A stretch of DNA of 64,000 bases from Globisporangium splendens (taxonomy: Eukaryota; Oomycota; Peronosporomycetes; Pythiales; Pythiaceae). Made by a program: the position numbers and the translations under genes. Below the pieces are notes generated by a model. It was not told the DNA's origin. It saw only the letters and a program-made list of their open reading frames with translations, and ran no database searches. Positions within the stretch are counted from its first letter, which is position 1, and every line of letters begins with the position of its first letter. The stretch lies in contig VFIW01000040.1 of NCBI GenBank assembly GCA_006386115.1, forward strand, positions 62,001-126,000, in the 5' to 3' direction. Below, piece after piece: positions 12,601 to 23,869 of the stretch.

Positions 12601-12775
12601 TGTTGAACAAGTTGGTCGCCTTGATCAGCGCCGTCACTTCCTCCATCTGGCATATTACGCATATTTCCCATCAGCACAAAATCGCAAACAAAGCATTGCA
12701 GCAATCCGTCCAGCATACCTGCTTGTCGATGCTGCTGCCGCGCGAGATGCTCGCCTTGCGTTCGAGTCCAGCCAT
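9641..12775 (-). CDS. NAD-specific glutamate dehydrogenase, large type
   Basis: Two exons: 12719-12775 (19 codons, MAGLERKASISRGSSIDKQ) and 9641-12646, with a 72-bp GTATGC...CAG intron between them, give 1020 residues. This is the size of the ~115-kDa fungal/protist NAD-GDH class. It converts glutamate to 2-oxoglutarate and ammonia with NAD. Family blocks are clear: RGGIRMIRSSH, then SKGVVLLNQAHQDK (about residue 565), the dinucleotide-binding region with GSNEILMSEQEKTIAVVDGS (about 700), PCGGRPAAVNLNN (about 790), and EGANLFFTQDARLRLEDAG with the Gly-rich NKGGVTSSSLEVLAAL end. The N-terminal third is the poorly conserved regulatory part. The frame is intact over 3 kb, unlike the neighbouring frameshifted genes. 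The 980-codon ORF on the other strand is a shadow. Confidence 0.95.
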
Positions 12776-12833
12776 GTTGCTTGTGTTTGTGTTTGCGGAA
12801 AAGGACGATTGAAGTGACAGAAGTGTTGCTGCA

Positions 12834-12855
12834 CTCACTCACTCACTCACTCACA
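12834..12855. repeat. CACT tetranucleotide microsatellite
   Basis: About five tandem CACT units just upstream of the glutamate dehydrogenase start, in its presumed promoter. Confidence 0.8.
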
Positions 12856-14127
12856 CGAATTGATCTGCGCGCTTGGACGGAAATCCGTAAATGAGAGAGC
12901 GAAATCCCCACGCGCGCCGCCCCCACACTGACGCGTATATTCCTGTCCCTCCATGCGAGGACCCATGTGTGTGAAGCCCGCGTCCGTCCGCGTGCCGCAT
13001 CTTCAACTGCAACTGAACCGCGGTTCCGAGTCGTGAACCGGTCCAACAACCCGATCTTTGCACACGAACGAAGTAGCACTGTCTTACCCCTCTCCCACAC
13101 CTGCGCACGCCAGTCGCAGAGACAGTTTGGCTCGGAATCTATATTAGAAACATACAAACAGCAAGTGCAGAGTACCGACATCCTACCGGTTTTCAAAGTG
13201 AGTTCAAGTTGCTGGTGGTAGATCCAGCCAATCAGACGCCGAGATTCGAGATTCAAGCAGTGAATCCCTGTCACATGTGGACCGATGACGCGCTGCGATC
13301 ACAGCGCATGGATTGCTGCGAACGAATGACCAGTGACGCTGGTCAGTGACGTCATGCGCCGTGGAGCACCCCAGAGGGTGCACGCGTAGCCCAATCAGCG
13401 CCATGCGACGGAGCTGCGTGCAGCATGCCCAGCTCGAGCACTGGGGGCTGCAGCACGCTGCGTCATGGCGCTGTTGCCCTAGATGCCATGGCAGTGCAGT
13501 GCAGTATCGGGAAGGTGTTGAGCTGTGTTTGATAGGAAGAGAAACAGATTATCCCGTGTTGTGTTTTGTCTCATGCAGCGCATCTCACCCATGAAGCACG
13601 GCATGGCGCTCATGTAGACAGTAGTACAGTCACCTGCATGGCAAAACACTGGATCTCGTGGTATGATGCACACAACTGATATGCGCATGCTTACGTGTAG
13701 CGCGATTAAGCACGTGGAGGCAATTGGAGTCGGTGCGCGGCATGGAAAAACAAAAAAGTGCGATACGAAGGCTCAAGTTGAACTTTGGGGAGCTCTTGGC
13801 CTCCCATGGGCAAATCCTATCGCAACAAGAGAAAAATCCGGTCCGACTTTTATATTTTCTCCGTTCTTTTGGCTGGAATCATCGTTCATTTGACGCCCTA
13901 AGGCGGTTGCGCATTTGCTACCGCGAAACTTCAAGGCGGCCACACGAAAGGGTCAATGCGCTTGTTTGCTTGCTGCTCCTCGTCTATTGTGGCGGTGGTG
14001 TTGCTTTGTCCACCAGTCAAGTGCACGCACGCTGCAACAGATGGGGCCAGTTGAACTTTGGCGCAGCAGCATGGAGATTCCCCGTATGGCCTCCTGCCTT
14101 AATGGGTAATGGATGGTAACGAGTGTC
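12856..14127. other. Intergenic upstream of glutamate dehydrogenase
   Basis: No convincing gene. Near 13330 a short imperfect palindrome (GACCAGTGACGCTGGTC) and a TGACGTCA box occur. The word AGTTGAACTTTGG occurs twice (13777 and 14049) in otherwise unlike context. Confidence 0.5.
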
Positions 14128-14286
14128 TTACGTGTGGATGCTGAAAACTGTGTGTTTTTCCTCGGCAATGGCGAAGCAGCACATGGATTTGTCACTGACC
14201 ATGAGATGACTCAGATCGCTCGCCGTTAGGTCCGCGATCAGTGCGGTTCGCATCTGCAAAACACCATCGAGATCCCGGACGGCCAT
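14128..14286 (-). CDS. Possible small ORF or orphan exon, 52 codons
   Basis: Too short for a usual ORF cut-off, but its composition looks coding. It runs from ATG at 14286 to TAA at 14128-14130 and contains VLQMRTALIADLTASDLSHL and CCFAIAEEKHTVFSIHT. A splice-acceptor-like TTTTGCAG lies inside its 5' part, and a GTAAGA donor overlaps its end, so it may equally be one internal exon of a longer - strand gene. No family is recognised and no partner exon was found. Confidence 0.3.
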   Translation of the reverse strand: MAVRDLDGVLQMRTALIADLTASDLSHLMVSDKSMCCFAIAEEKHTVFSIHT

Positions 14287-15179
14287 CAAAATCAGGGGTC
14301 AATGAATGAGTAGCACGTGCGAAAGCGGCACACGAATTTGCCAAAGCTTGGGACCAAGCCAGTGATGCTTTTCAGTCACCCACGACCATCCATGCGCAAC
14401 ATCCTGACGGTTAGAGGAGGCATCTTATTCGCTTGAACGACACCTGTCTTTGAATTTGGACAACCATCTGAGTTCATACAGCCTAAACGACGAATGACTC
14501 CTAGGCATAGTAGGTGAAAACAGAATGTGAGACGAAGAATAGCACGGTGCAATACCTGAAATGCAGCAAGCTGACTGCAGCAATATGCGAAATGCGTCCA
14601 CACGGAATCATGGATCAGCTCGCTGCAAAAATGATCACAAGGCATAGGATCAAACCCCACCACAACACGCCGAAAGATACTATAGCTCAAGTTGAGAATG
14701 AATGCATCTCAAGACAGAGCTTTTATAAGCTCATCACTTCTCTGATATGCTGTCAACATCAGATTTTGGCTTTCGTCGAGATATAAAATTGGAGAAAAAG
14801 TCTACTATTATGGTGGATTTGTGACATAACTGTCCATCCACCGATGATGCGCTAAAAGTCGATCCTCCAAGCACCAATGATCATCTACCAAGCAGAAAAA
14901 GAAACAGAAGCACACACACGACAATGGCTGCATCTGTGGCAGAACGACGTTGGGGCACACACACACGCTCATCAGGTAATTGAGAAAGCAATCCAGGGAC
15001 AGCGGTAGTGGTTGTCTTGATACGATGCTTTCGTTCGTAGCTCTTCAACAGGTGTATGATTGAACTCTTGTTTGGTTTTATTTGCTCACAGCCTGAGGGT
15101 GGACTGCACGTCAGCTGTGCCGTTATCAAAAGCCGTTGAGGGAGGAAGAAAGTCTCGATTCTCCTGTGGTCTTTCAGAA
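14287..15179. other. Intergenic downstream of the E2 gene
   Basis: AT-rich with short ORFs on both strands, none with recognisable content. It contains the 3' flank of the pyruvate dehydrogenase E2 gene. Confidence 0.5.
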
Positions 15180-17195
15180 TTACAATATCATCTTGAGTGG
15201 ATCTTCGACGAGTTCCTTGAACACAGCGAGCCACTGGGCACCAACGGCGCCATCGATGACGCGGTGGTCGCACGCCAATGTTGCCGACATCACTTGGGCG
15301 TACTTATAGATTTGGGTGGCCTCTGGGTCTACAATTGTGCAAGCGATAAATAGTCAGTCATTGCCTGCTTAGAAAACTATGGCACAGAACAAGCACAATC
15401 CACAATGCAGGCAGCCAACTTACCATCGTTTGGCACCACCTTCTTTTCGATCGTTCCCAACCCCAGCAGGCAGGCTTGGTCTGGACGCACAATGCCAGCG
15501 AGCGACTTGACATCGTACATGCCGACATTGCTGATCGTGAACGTGCCGTTCGCCAATTCCGACGACGAGAGCGAGCCGTCGTTCGCCTTGGCCACCAACT
15601 CGCGGACACTCTTGTTGATATCCGAAAGACCGATGCGGTTCACATTCGAGATCACTGGCGCAACCGAGCCACCGTTGGCAGTCGACACGATGAGGTTGAT
15701 GTTGGTATCGTTGTATTGGCGGATGAACGAACCCTTCCAGGCACAGTTCACTTCTGGAATCTTGCGCATCGCGAGCGAAGCAGCACGGACAATGAAGTCG
15801 TTCACCGACAACTGTTCGTCTTCACCACGGCCAGCGTTCAAACGAGCGCGAGCAGCGAGCAACTTGTCAAGCATAAGGTCGGCCGTGAGGTGGTAGTGTG
15901 GCACGTCCAACTTTTGCTGAGTGAGCTGCTGAGCGAGGGCCTGAGCTTCAGGGCCAATTGGGTAGTCGACGTAGTCGTGGGTCGCAACTGGGGACGCAGC
16001 CGCGGCAGCTGGAGCAGCGGCAGGAGCAGCAGCAGATTCAGCAACAGGCGCAGCAGTCTGCGTCGCTTGGCCACGAACAAGAGCCTCTTCGACATCGGCC
16101 TTCAAGACACGTCCATTAGGTCCAGTACCGTTGATCACCGACAACACAGCGCCAGATTCACGAGCGATCTGCAATGGAGAGTAGCATACAAAATCAGCAC
16201 TAGTTGCTGCACATATGCACTTGCTGAAATAAAGAAATACAACGCAAGCGTACCTTCTTCGCCAATGGGCTAGCGAAAACGCGGTCGGACGAAGCACGAG
16301 CTGGAGCAGCGTCAGTGACGGCAGCTGGAGTGAGAGGCTTCGCAACTGGAGCAGCCGAAGGAGCAACCGGAGTAGAGGACGTAGCAGCTGGAGCTGGTTC
16401 GCTAGCTGGGAGCGCGGCAGCCCCAGGAGCAAAATCCTTAAACGCCGGCACGTCGTCGGCTTCGGCAACAGTCACGAAGATCGGCTCACCGACCTTGATC
16501 TCCCCCGAGCCCGCCTGCTTCAAGATCTTCGCCAAGTAGAAGTCGTCGGTGGCTTCGTAGTCCACGACGGCCTTGTCGGTCTCGACTTCGCAGATGATGT
16601 CGCCGGCCGCGACGAGATCACCTTCGTTCTTGTGCCACTTGGCAATGTTGCCGGCTTCCATCGTCTGAGCACAAAGAAACAGCACAAGTCTAGTCAACCT
16701 CCGCGTCGCGAGCTCTGCATTGCACTACAGAGAGCCGCAATACTCACAGGTGACAACGCTGGCAGACCGACGACTTCGTGATCTGGGAGCGACGCGAACG
16801 TGCGCACGGCCGTGAAGCCGTTGCGACGCAATTGCGCATCTAAGCTGCCCGAGCGCACATCAAACACAGCAACACGCTGCCACACATTACGGGTCTGTCG
16901 CAAAACCTACACACCGCCACCAAAATCATTCGTAGTCAGTATATCATGCATATCCATCCCGCATACGCGCAATCTTCCCCCTTCAACTGCAGCTCCTTGC
17001 AGGCAGCTCCTCGCAGCGCCAAAACCCCTCCATTCCCTCCCTCCTTCTCTTTCCGCACCTCAAATGGAACGACGACAGAGGAGGAGAGTGATAGAGGACA
17101 GACTTGCGGCTAAGGGGAGCGCCTGCGGGTCGCTGTGTATAGGGGGAAGCGCATAGAGAGAGGAGGGGGAGCGGACGTACTTGGAAGCGCTGCAT
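15180..17195 (-). CDS. Dihydrolipoamide acetyltransferase (E2) of pyruvate dehydrogenase, mitochondrial
   Basis: Five exons reconstructed from splice sites: 17181-17195, 16748-16906, 16254-16664, 15424-16168 and 15180-15328, giving 492 residues. The introns are 274, 83, 85 and 95 bp, all GT-AG. Residues 1-45 are a basic mitochondrial presequence. A single lipoyl domain follows (LPALSPTMEAGNIAKW) with lipoyl-Lys89 in EVETDKAVVDYE. After an Ala/Pro-rich linker comes the E1/E3-binding domain (about 187-222, FASPLAKKIARESG...NGRVLKADV), a second Ala-rich linker, and the catalytic domain with TFTISNVGMYDVKSLAGIV and the active-site DHRVIDGA (His465, Asp469). It transfers the acetyl group to CoA. 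The first exon codes for only MQRFQ, and intron 2 splits the lipoyl SP-TM motif. PDH rather than branched-chain E2 is inferred from the lipoyl motif. Confidence 0.93.
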
Positions 17196-19077
17196 GGTGG
17201 TCCCGCGCTGTTCTCCACACTTTTTGTTTCTGCTTGGTTCGGACGGAGGAGAGCGCGTGTAGGGTGGTGACGCGGGTGCTGGCACACGCGCGGGTTGGCA
17301 GGTTTCATCGGCGGGTTTCCGGCCCGTTTTGGGTCCAACTGTGACACTGTCAGTCACAGTGATGGATGAAAACCCGTGGGCTTTGGTTGACCCGAGTCAA
17401 TCACTCCGTTTGGATGTGGAAATGGAGAGAATGGCATGTTGCACGAAGATTTTAGGTGAGAGAGTGTACCAGTGAAAACGGCACATGATGGGAGGAATGC
17501 AGGTTCACGGTTCAGATTCTGAACCGCATGTTGGAAGTGCCTCGAGTGAACCGTGTCAACTATTTCCGACAGCAAAAAGTCTGTGACGTGTGAGACGTCT
17601 AAAACGTCACAAATACGTCACAGCATAAATGCGAAGGCGATGGAACCACCGAAAGGAGCGATGCATGAAGATTATGAAAGTCGCATTCTCGTACCAGCGT
17701 GCGTGCTGCATCGTGTAAAACAAACGACTCCATTTTGCTCCATTACACATGGATCCAATGACCCAAGGCGATGATGCATCCTAATGTCCCCAGTCGCGTG
17801 GTTAGAATGACAGACACACTTGCACGCCTCGTACTAGGAGGATTGACATCTCTTCTTTATTGTAAATAGATGCCGATCTGTGCAGCCTGCAGCAACTTTC
17901 TGCGTTGGTATACAGCAAAGCAGCGCTGCTGGCGGACACAAGCAGGTAAACAAGAGACTGCTCTGTGTTGCTCCATCCACACCAGAGAAACTGGTGGGTC
18001 GAAATTGCTGAGGCATCCACTTATCTGCACCTACCGCTTTGCGAGGTGGTGATGGCAGATTTCAATTGCACACTTCGTGTTACAAAGTTTTGTCATCTCT
18101 TCACTGTCCGTTCAGGTTTGGGAAGCACAGCTTGCTGCGAACTGATGCGCGCCAAGCAGCTAAAGAAACAAGGAATAAAACTCCAATTGATACAATCATA
18201 AGACGACAGACTTCTCAAACAATCTGCAACACAAAAATGTGCTTGTGTCTCAAGTCTTCAGTTGCGCACTGGCGTACTGGTGTGAAATGGTACTTTGAGT
18301 TCCGCTCCAGCATGCGTGGTTGGAAAGACAGTTTTCAATTGCGTACTGCGTAGTTGGGAATGCTCATCTTTCCTCTTCCCATTCAACGTAAAGGTGGGCA
18401 TCTTGTTTGCATCTGGTGCATTTGCCGCGCACTCTCAGACGAGTACGACTTGTGCACTGATTCAGCCTGGGGAGACTGAACAGCATTCAGTTGCCTGAAC
18501 TGGTTCAGTTTGGCTGCTCTTAAGTCCTGGGCTTCGCGCACTCCCATGATCGACGCGAGCTTCCAAACAGCGGGTGGCCGCGCATGTATCATTTTGCTCC
18601 TTCTTTGACGAATCGTACTGGCATTTGGCGAGGAAGGGATCATTTTGATCCTCGTGTACACTGAAAAGTACCAGACGCACCACTTGTGGCTTTTCAAATC
18701 AAACCATATGGTATCCACGAACAGCACCGTCACAGTCCTCCTAAGTATCCATTCGCTGATAATCGATACAGATTGGCTCTGAACAAATACTTTAAACGAG
18801 TGAAACGGAGGTTTCTGATCAGCTGAGCAGGGCGCTCAACTGGTGGTCCTTCTCGGCGCTCTTCAGTCAGTCGCGCCTCTTGTGCCGATCAAACCAAGGC
18901 GAGGGGCTGCCTCAGAGAGTGTTCTTAGATGCCATGTGGCGTGGTCCGGCTCCTCTGCGTCACAGCCACCCGAAAGCGACCTGGCCGAGTGCACAAGGAC
19001 TGGACCAGCTACTGGTGTCTCACAGCGGCGTGCTGAACTCGCTGAGGCTCTGTCGGACCGCAGCAGGGGTCCACTTA
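17196..19077. other. Intergenic between the housekeeping genes and the LPMO cluster
   Basis: No gene supported. Around 17575-17622 several TGACG/CGTCA words lie close together (CTGTGACGTG, ACGTCTAAAACGTCAC, ATACGTCACAG). A palindromic stretch (TGTGACACTGTCAGTCACA) lies at about 17340-17358. Confidence 0.5.
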
Positions 19078-19095
19078 CCCACTCTGCAATTTGCC
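19078..19095 (+). promoter_or_regulatory. Inr/FPR-like core promoter of LPMO-1
   Basis: CCCACTCTGCAATTTGCC, close to the oomycete Inr plus flanking element, about 45 bases before the start codon. Confidence 0.6.
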
Positions 19096-19126
19096 ATTTG
19101 CCGCACAGAACCACCCCTCCAGCAAT

Positions 19127-19942
19127 ATGATCGCTCCATCGTTCAAGTCCACCGCTGTCCTCGCTGGCGCGCTCGCCATCTTCACGCTCAATGGTGCTGA
19201 CGCTCACGGCAGCATGTCCGTGCCAAAGCCAACCTTCACCATCAACGGCGACACGACCCAATTCGCTGGCATTGTCGACTCGTCGGCTCTCACTGCGCCA
19301 GCCGGCATGTCCTTCACCACTGACCCATTGTCCAACACGAACGCATTCACGGCCGCCCTCAAGACCAGCTCGTACAAGTCGGTACGCGACTTGTGGAACG
19401 CCAAGGGTGTCTTGGGCGTCACCGGCGCCACGAAGCAGTGCGGTTACACCAGTGCCACGGGCACTCCACAGCCACTGCCTGACAAGTACGTCGAGTGGTC
19501 GCACGGCTCGGGCGAAGGCTTCACGCCATCCCACCAAGGTCCATGTGAAATCTGGTGCGACAACACCCTGGCCTTCACGGATACCAACTGTGCCAAGAAC
19601 TACCCAACGGCGCCAGCCAAGCTGCCATTCGACCACGCCAAGTGTGTTGGCAAGAAGTTGCTCACCATCTACTGGTTGGCCCTGCACTCGCCACAGTGGC
19701 AAGCGTACATCAACTGTGCGCCTTTGGAAGGAAGCTCTGCTGGTGCTGCCTCCACTTCCAGCGCCGAATCGGATGCCGACTCGGAGACGCCAGCGCCAGC
19801 GTCTTCGTCCGCTGCGCCGAGCACTTCGAGCGACGACGAATACGCGACCACTCCGGTGCCTGCGGCTTCCTCCAAGAGCGCCACTCCTGCTAAAACCTCC
19901 AAGTGCAAGGTCAAGGCGGGCAAGAAGGCACTCCGCAGCTAA
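19127..19942 (+). CDS. LPMO-1: AA17-type lytic polysaccharide monooxygenase
   Basis: 271 residues from the ATG at 19127; an upstream in-frame Met gives no signal peptide. The signal peptide is about 1-26, cleaved before His27 (ADA|HGSM), so the mature chain starts with the His needed for an LPMO copper brace. His136 in SHQGPCE is conserved in every AA17-type gene here and is the likely second brace ligand; Tyr194 in WQAYINC is the likely axial residue. These roles are inferred by comparison. AA17 enzymes oxidatively cut pectic homogalacturonan outside the cell. After about residue 200 there is a Ser/Ala/Asp linker with DDEYATTPVPA and a basic end TSKCKVKAGKKALRS. First gene of the cluster. 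Confidence 0.9.
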   Translation: MIAPSFKSTAVLAGALAIFTLNGADAHGSMSVPKPTFTINGDTTQFAGIVDSSALTAPAGMSFTTDPLSNTNAFTAALKTSSYKSVRDLWNAKGVLGVTGATKQCGYTSATGTPQPLPDKYVEWSHGSGEGFTPSHQGPCEIWCDNTLAFTDTNCAKNYPTAPAKLPFDHAKCVGKKLLTIYWLALHSPQWQAYINCAPLEGSSAGAASTSSAESDADSETPAPASSSAAPSTSSDDEYATTPVPAASSKSATPAKTSKCKVKAGKKALRS

Positions 19943-20845
19943 GCTGTGCGTATTGCTGCCTTGCATATGTCCGCACATCAACGAGAGATCTGATTCAGTT
20001 AAAAGATGTTCGCTCTAAATAATCCATCTTGTTGAAGCCGCCCTGTCCATGTAATGAATAAAGCCATCTACGTGTTTGAAATGTATCTTGAAGAGCCATG
20101 TGTTTGGTTTCACGCTCCGCTCTGTGAAAGCGTGGTACTCATGCGAGATTTCCTGGCCACAAAGGATACGCGCACTCAAGTCCATACCGAGAAGTGGTGG
20201 GTGCGCACAGAGTCGTTGTGTGGATGAAGGTACAATACCCGTTGTGATAAGACAAATCCGATCTACTACAGCGCCAGCACCATCTCTCTGTATCTCGCTT
20301 GATGGACGCGACCATACTCGATCGAAGCAAGGTTTGCTTTCTCAAGTGGCGCAGGCGACTGCTCTGGCTCGTCTAAGCGGATCGTATACAATTAATTGCT
20401 CCAAACACGCGGACCTGTGTGACAAAACAGTCTTGGACCAGTTTACGCTATTGCGAGGGCATGCCTGCCATCAAATAATCCTCAACCTTCCGGACCACCA
20501 TCCGTTGTGTCACTTTGGTTGCAGCATTTGAGCGCGTTTAACTTACAACCAGCCTTTTCTTTGGTTAGAAATCCTTCCTTCCACCCACGATCTCAGATCT
20601 CCACTTGTCGACTCCTCCCCCACATATGATCACCACCCACTACCATTTCCACACTTTAGATCGCAGACAGAGCTCGAAGGAGAAGAACACCCAAATGGTT
20701 GGATGAAGTCAGAGGGAGCGCACGATGAGGATAATTGATGGCTGCTTGCATCAGTGCTGAAATTGTCTTGAACTCTTGAACAGCAATATATTGATATTGT
20801 ATCATTTTCGCTGCACACTCCGATATCCAAAGTATCTGCGTCCAC
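19943..20845. other. Intergenic between LPMO-1 and the first duplicated block
   Basis: 3' flank of LPMO-1 followed by AT-rich sequence. No gene seen. Confidence 0.5.
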
Positions 20846-20846
20846 C

Positions 20847-22344
20847 TAAAATCATAATTGTTGACGGGATTTTCAAATTTTGGTTGTTCGGTGTGGCTGG
20901 GATCGTCGTCTGTCGGTGTGTCAGCCAGCGCAATGACGAAGAACAGAGATCGGACGATAGGCATTACTCGTTTCACGCCACTGCGTAGCTGTGCCGAATA
21001 ATACGCCTGGGAGTCAGTATTTTGATAACTACCGTAGAGTTCCCAGATCGTGAGGCAATGACTCTTCCCAATACTAATCGTCACAGCAAGGTGGAGTGAT
21101 GGGTTGGTGACCAGCAGCGACAGCAGCTCACCCAGCCTTGCGATTTCGGAGCGCGCTCGCGAGAAGTGCAGTGCAGCAGTAGTTATAGAAATGCCTCGTG
21201 GCAACCTTATGAGTCAAGCTAGGCTAAGCTAAATATGCTTGAGGAGATCGGTGATGTCAGTCCTCCGCTGTCGTCGGTCTTGAATGACGGAGCCTAGGAA
21301 CTCCAAGCAGGGCAACAGGTAAGCGCTACCGGTCCTGTAACGTTTGCCTGGTGATGAGTCTACGCGTAAACGTTGCCTCGTGACAATTCTCATGACTTTA
21401 GTTCACAGAACCGGTTTAGAGAGGCTTTTCCACCGAAGCCATGCTTGAGCACTGTGCGTTCCTTGACACCGGTCGAGGAGCACTTTAAGGACTGCAACCA
21501 GATGACTTTGCGGCATCACACACAGAGATTGGAAGAAGAGCCATACACAGCGAAAAGGCTGCCAGCAAGTTCCTCCGAAGCTTCTGAATGCAGCCAATCA
21601 ATGCGTCGCATGTGATGCTTTTCAACGGAATGACTTGGGCTTGCACCGTGTCCACTTCGGATTCTATTGCGTGATCCACTTGAAGGTAAAGAGTTTCCAC
21701 AGAAAGCACCAACAATGCTGAGTGCTGTGTGCCGATCTCACTGCCGTCCCGCCAGATGAGTTCGCGGCAGTGAGCGCAGATTCGCACTGGTGCTCTGCAT
21801 CTTTCACAGCCTTACACAATTTGTATTGTGCGCATGACCACGAATGACAACAGAATCCATCGCTAACGTAATCACACTCGTGTTTCTCTCTTACAAAATA
21901 TTGCACTGCTGCTGTAAATTATAGCAGTCGCTATGATGCTTCAACTATTGGTGCACTGACTACAGCGGCCAGTGTGCTGACGAGACGAAGACTACCGATC
22001 ACTTTCGTTAGCGCAATGACTGTGATGTAAAGGCGATCCACAAAAAGAAAACGATTAAACTGCATTCGTTTCGTTGCCTCGCACGATCAGATGGTTTACG
22101 AGCGCCACCGAACCCGACCATCTGGTCCAGCGGTTTGTTCCAGTGTGTGGATGTACCTGACCGTATTGCAGGTCTCACTGCTATTGCGATTATGCAACCA
22201 AGGATGGCAGGACTTCAGTGTAAGCACCACTGATGAAGAGGCACAGACACAAGAGAAGCTTTGTTCAGTCGTCAGTCTTCAGTCATTCTCCAATTCACCA
22301 GGCCACACCGAAGCGAAGACAACAACCACTAAGCTTCTACCAAT
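20847..22344 (+). repeat. Segmental duplication, upstream block of LPMO-2
   Basis: This block recurs upstream of LPMO-3 about 3.4-3.5 kb away, diverged but collinear. Shared stretches include CAACCAGATGACTTTGCGG (21496 and 25048), TGTGATGTAAAGGCGATCC (22022 and 25403) and GTTTCGTTGCCTCGCACG (22068 and 25466). The block runs into the promoter and gene, so the whole unit of promoter and LPMO was duplicated. Confidence 0.7.
22281..22300 (+). promoter_or_regulatory. Inr/FPR-like core promoter of LPMO-2
   Basis: AGTCATTCTCCAATTCACCA, 45-64 bases before the ATG; identical in LPMO-3. Confidence 0.7.
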
Positions 22345-23166
22345 ATGATCGCGCCAACAAAGACCATCCAACTCGCGTGCGTCGCAGCCATGCTCGCGGT
22401 CGCCAACGTCGAAGGTCACGGCTACCTGGCGGTGCCCAAGTCGACGAATGCCATCAACGGCGACCCGACCCAGTTCGCCGCGACCATCGATGGTCCATCG
22501 ACGCTCAAGGCTGTGAATGGTCAGTCGTTCACGACCGACCCAGCGTCCAACGCCAAGGCGTTCGCGGCCGCGTTCAAGGCGCAGTCCACGTACAAGTCGG
22601 TGCGCGCGTTGGTGGACGCCAAGGGTGTGTTCCAGCCTGGCATGAACAAGGAGTGCGGTGTGACCAGTCCTAACGGTGCCAAGCAGCCGCTGCCAGCGCA
22701 GTACGTCGAGTGGGCCCACTCGAGCTCGGAAGGCTTCACGCCATCGCACACTGGTCCGTGTGAAGTGTGGTGCGACAACGAGTTGGCGTTCAGCAACGAC
22801 AACTGTGCCACGAACTTCCCAACGGCGCCAGCCAAGCTTCCATACAACCGCTCCAAGTGTGTGGGCAAGAGCATGCTGAAGTTCTACTGGTTGGCTCTGC
22901 ACTCGTCGACTTGGCAAGCGTACATTGCTTGTGCTCCATTGTCTGGCGGTTCGTCGGGTGGTTCGACCTCGCCAACGGTGGCTCCAACCACGAAGCCAGC
23001 AGCGACCACCAAGCCCGCTGCTGGAGCTGCTCCAAAGCCAACGACGAAGGCTCCAGCGTCGAAGACGAAGACGCCAAAGCCCACCAAGACTCCAAAGCCG
23101 AAGAAGACCAAGACGGCAAAGCCAGCGTCGGGCAACCGCAGCCTTGACTTTGACGATCTCAACTAG
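22345..23166 (+). CDS. LPMO-2: AA17-type lytic polysaccharide monooxygenase
   Basis: 273 residues. Signal peptide 1-24 (NVEG|HGYL), mature His25, HxGPCE His135, WQAY Tyr193; catalytic domain about 25-198. It has a serine-rich joint, then a Thr/Lys/Pro tail (PTTKPAATTKPA, KTPKPTKTPKPKKTK) ending in NRSLDFDDLN. The translation is the same as LPMO-6 on the other strand near 32 kb, and the catalytic domain is the same as LPMO-3. Secreted; expected pectin oxidase from the family. The basic Thr-Pro-Lys tract is probably exposed and may be O-glycosylated or bind acidic pectin; that is a guess. Confidence 0.92.
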   Translation: MIAPTKTIQLACVAAMLAVANVEGHGYLAVPKSTNAINGDPTQFAATIDGPSTLKAVNGQSFTTDPASNAKAFAAAFKAQSTYKSVRALVDAKGVFQPGMNKECGVTSPNGAKQPLPAQYVEWAHSSSEGFTPSHTGPCEVWCDNELAFSNDNCATNFPTAPAKLPYNRSKCVGKSMLKFYWLALHSSTWQAYIACAPLSGGSSGGSTSPTVAPTTKPAATTKPAAGAAPKPTTKAPASKTKTPKPTKTPKPKKTKTAKPASGNRSLDFDDLN

Positions 23167-23869
23167 AACAACAACACAATGGATCTGAGCGCTTCATCGC
23201 ACTTCTTGTTGTTTTCTCTTTTTTAAAGTAAGAATCGCAGCGTAACATAGAGCACAAATGCACCCCGTTTCGCGGTCAGTGTCACATTCTCCTTGAACAC
23301 CTTCACAGTCAATGACACACAACCTCTAGAATTTAGTGTCGCGCCATGTATTAATTTTAACAGATTATTGTTCAACAACAGAGAGTGGGCAAGACACTCG
23401 TCCACGGACATTGTTTTGGCATCAAGACGGAGCACGAATCAAAGCGAGTGCTGGACACTACACGTGAAGGCTCACAACTGGCGAGTGTGGCCGCCCACAG
23501 TGACGTTAAGGCACACACTTCGCGAGGATGGGTCTCTGTTGCTCATGCTACAGATAAGTGTTTTTGAAGCGCTGGCTCTTGTGCTGTGTCGCAACTGTTC
23601 AAGCCTCGTTGTCGCTGCCCAATGTGTTCGACAAAGAAAACATGCCAGCAGGTCAGCACCAGTAAACAGTGTCAATAATACAATAGATCAATGTTCTGTA
23701 TGAGGTTTGGCAAGTATGCTGTATTTGACTCGGACTGCCCAGGTTTTGCATGTGACCGAGGAGAATGTGATATTGACCGCGAAATGGTGTCATGTCATTG
23801 TTTTGAGGGCTGTCCAAAGTCGATTCGCCTATCGTGCCTAACGTAATTTAGTCGCTGTCTCGAATCCAT
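23167..23869. other. Intergenic between LPMO-2 and the next repeat unit
   Basis: 3' flank of LPMO-2 with short ORFs only. Confidence 0.5.

Noticed and set aside
9875..12817. 980-codon + strand ORF opposite glutamate dehydrogenase
   Set aside because: Antisense shadow produced by codon bias of the real gene; no domain, low-complexity His/Val/Arg-rich translation.
18863..19981. 372-codon - strand ORF opposite LPMO-1, and like ORFs opposite LPMO-3, -5, -12 and B-3
   Set aside because: All mirror the coding frame of an LPMO gene and have Arg/Trp/Gly-rich translations without signal peptide or motif.
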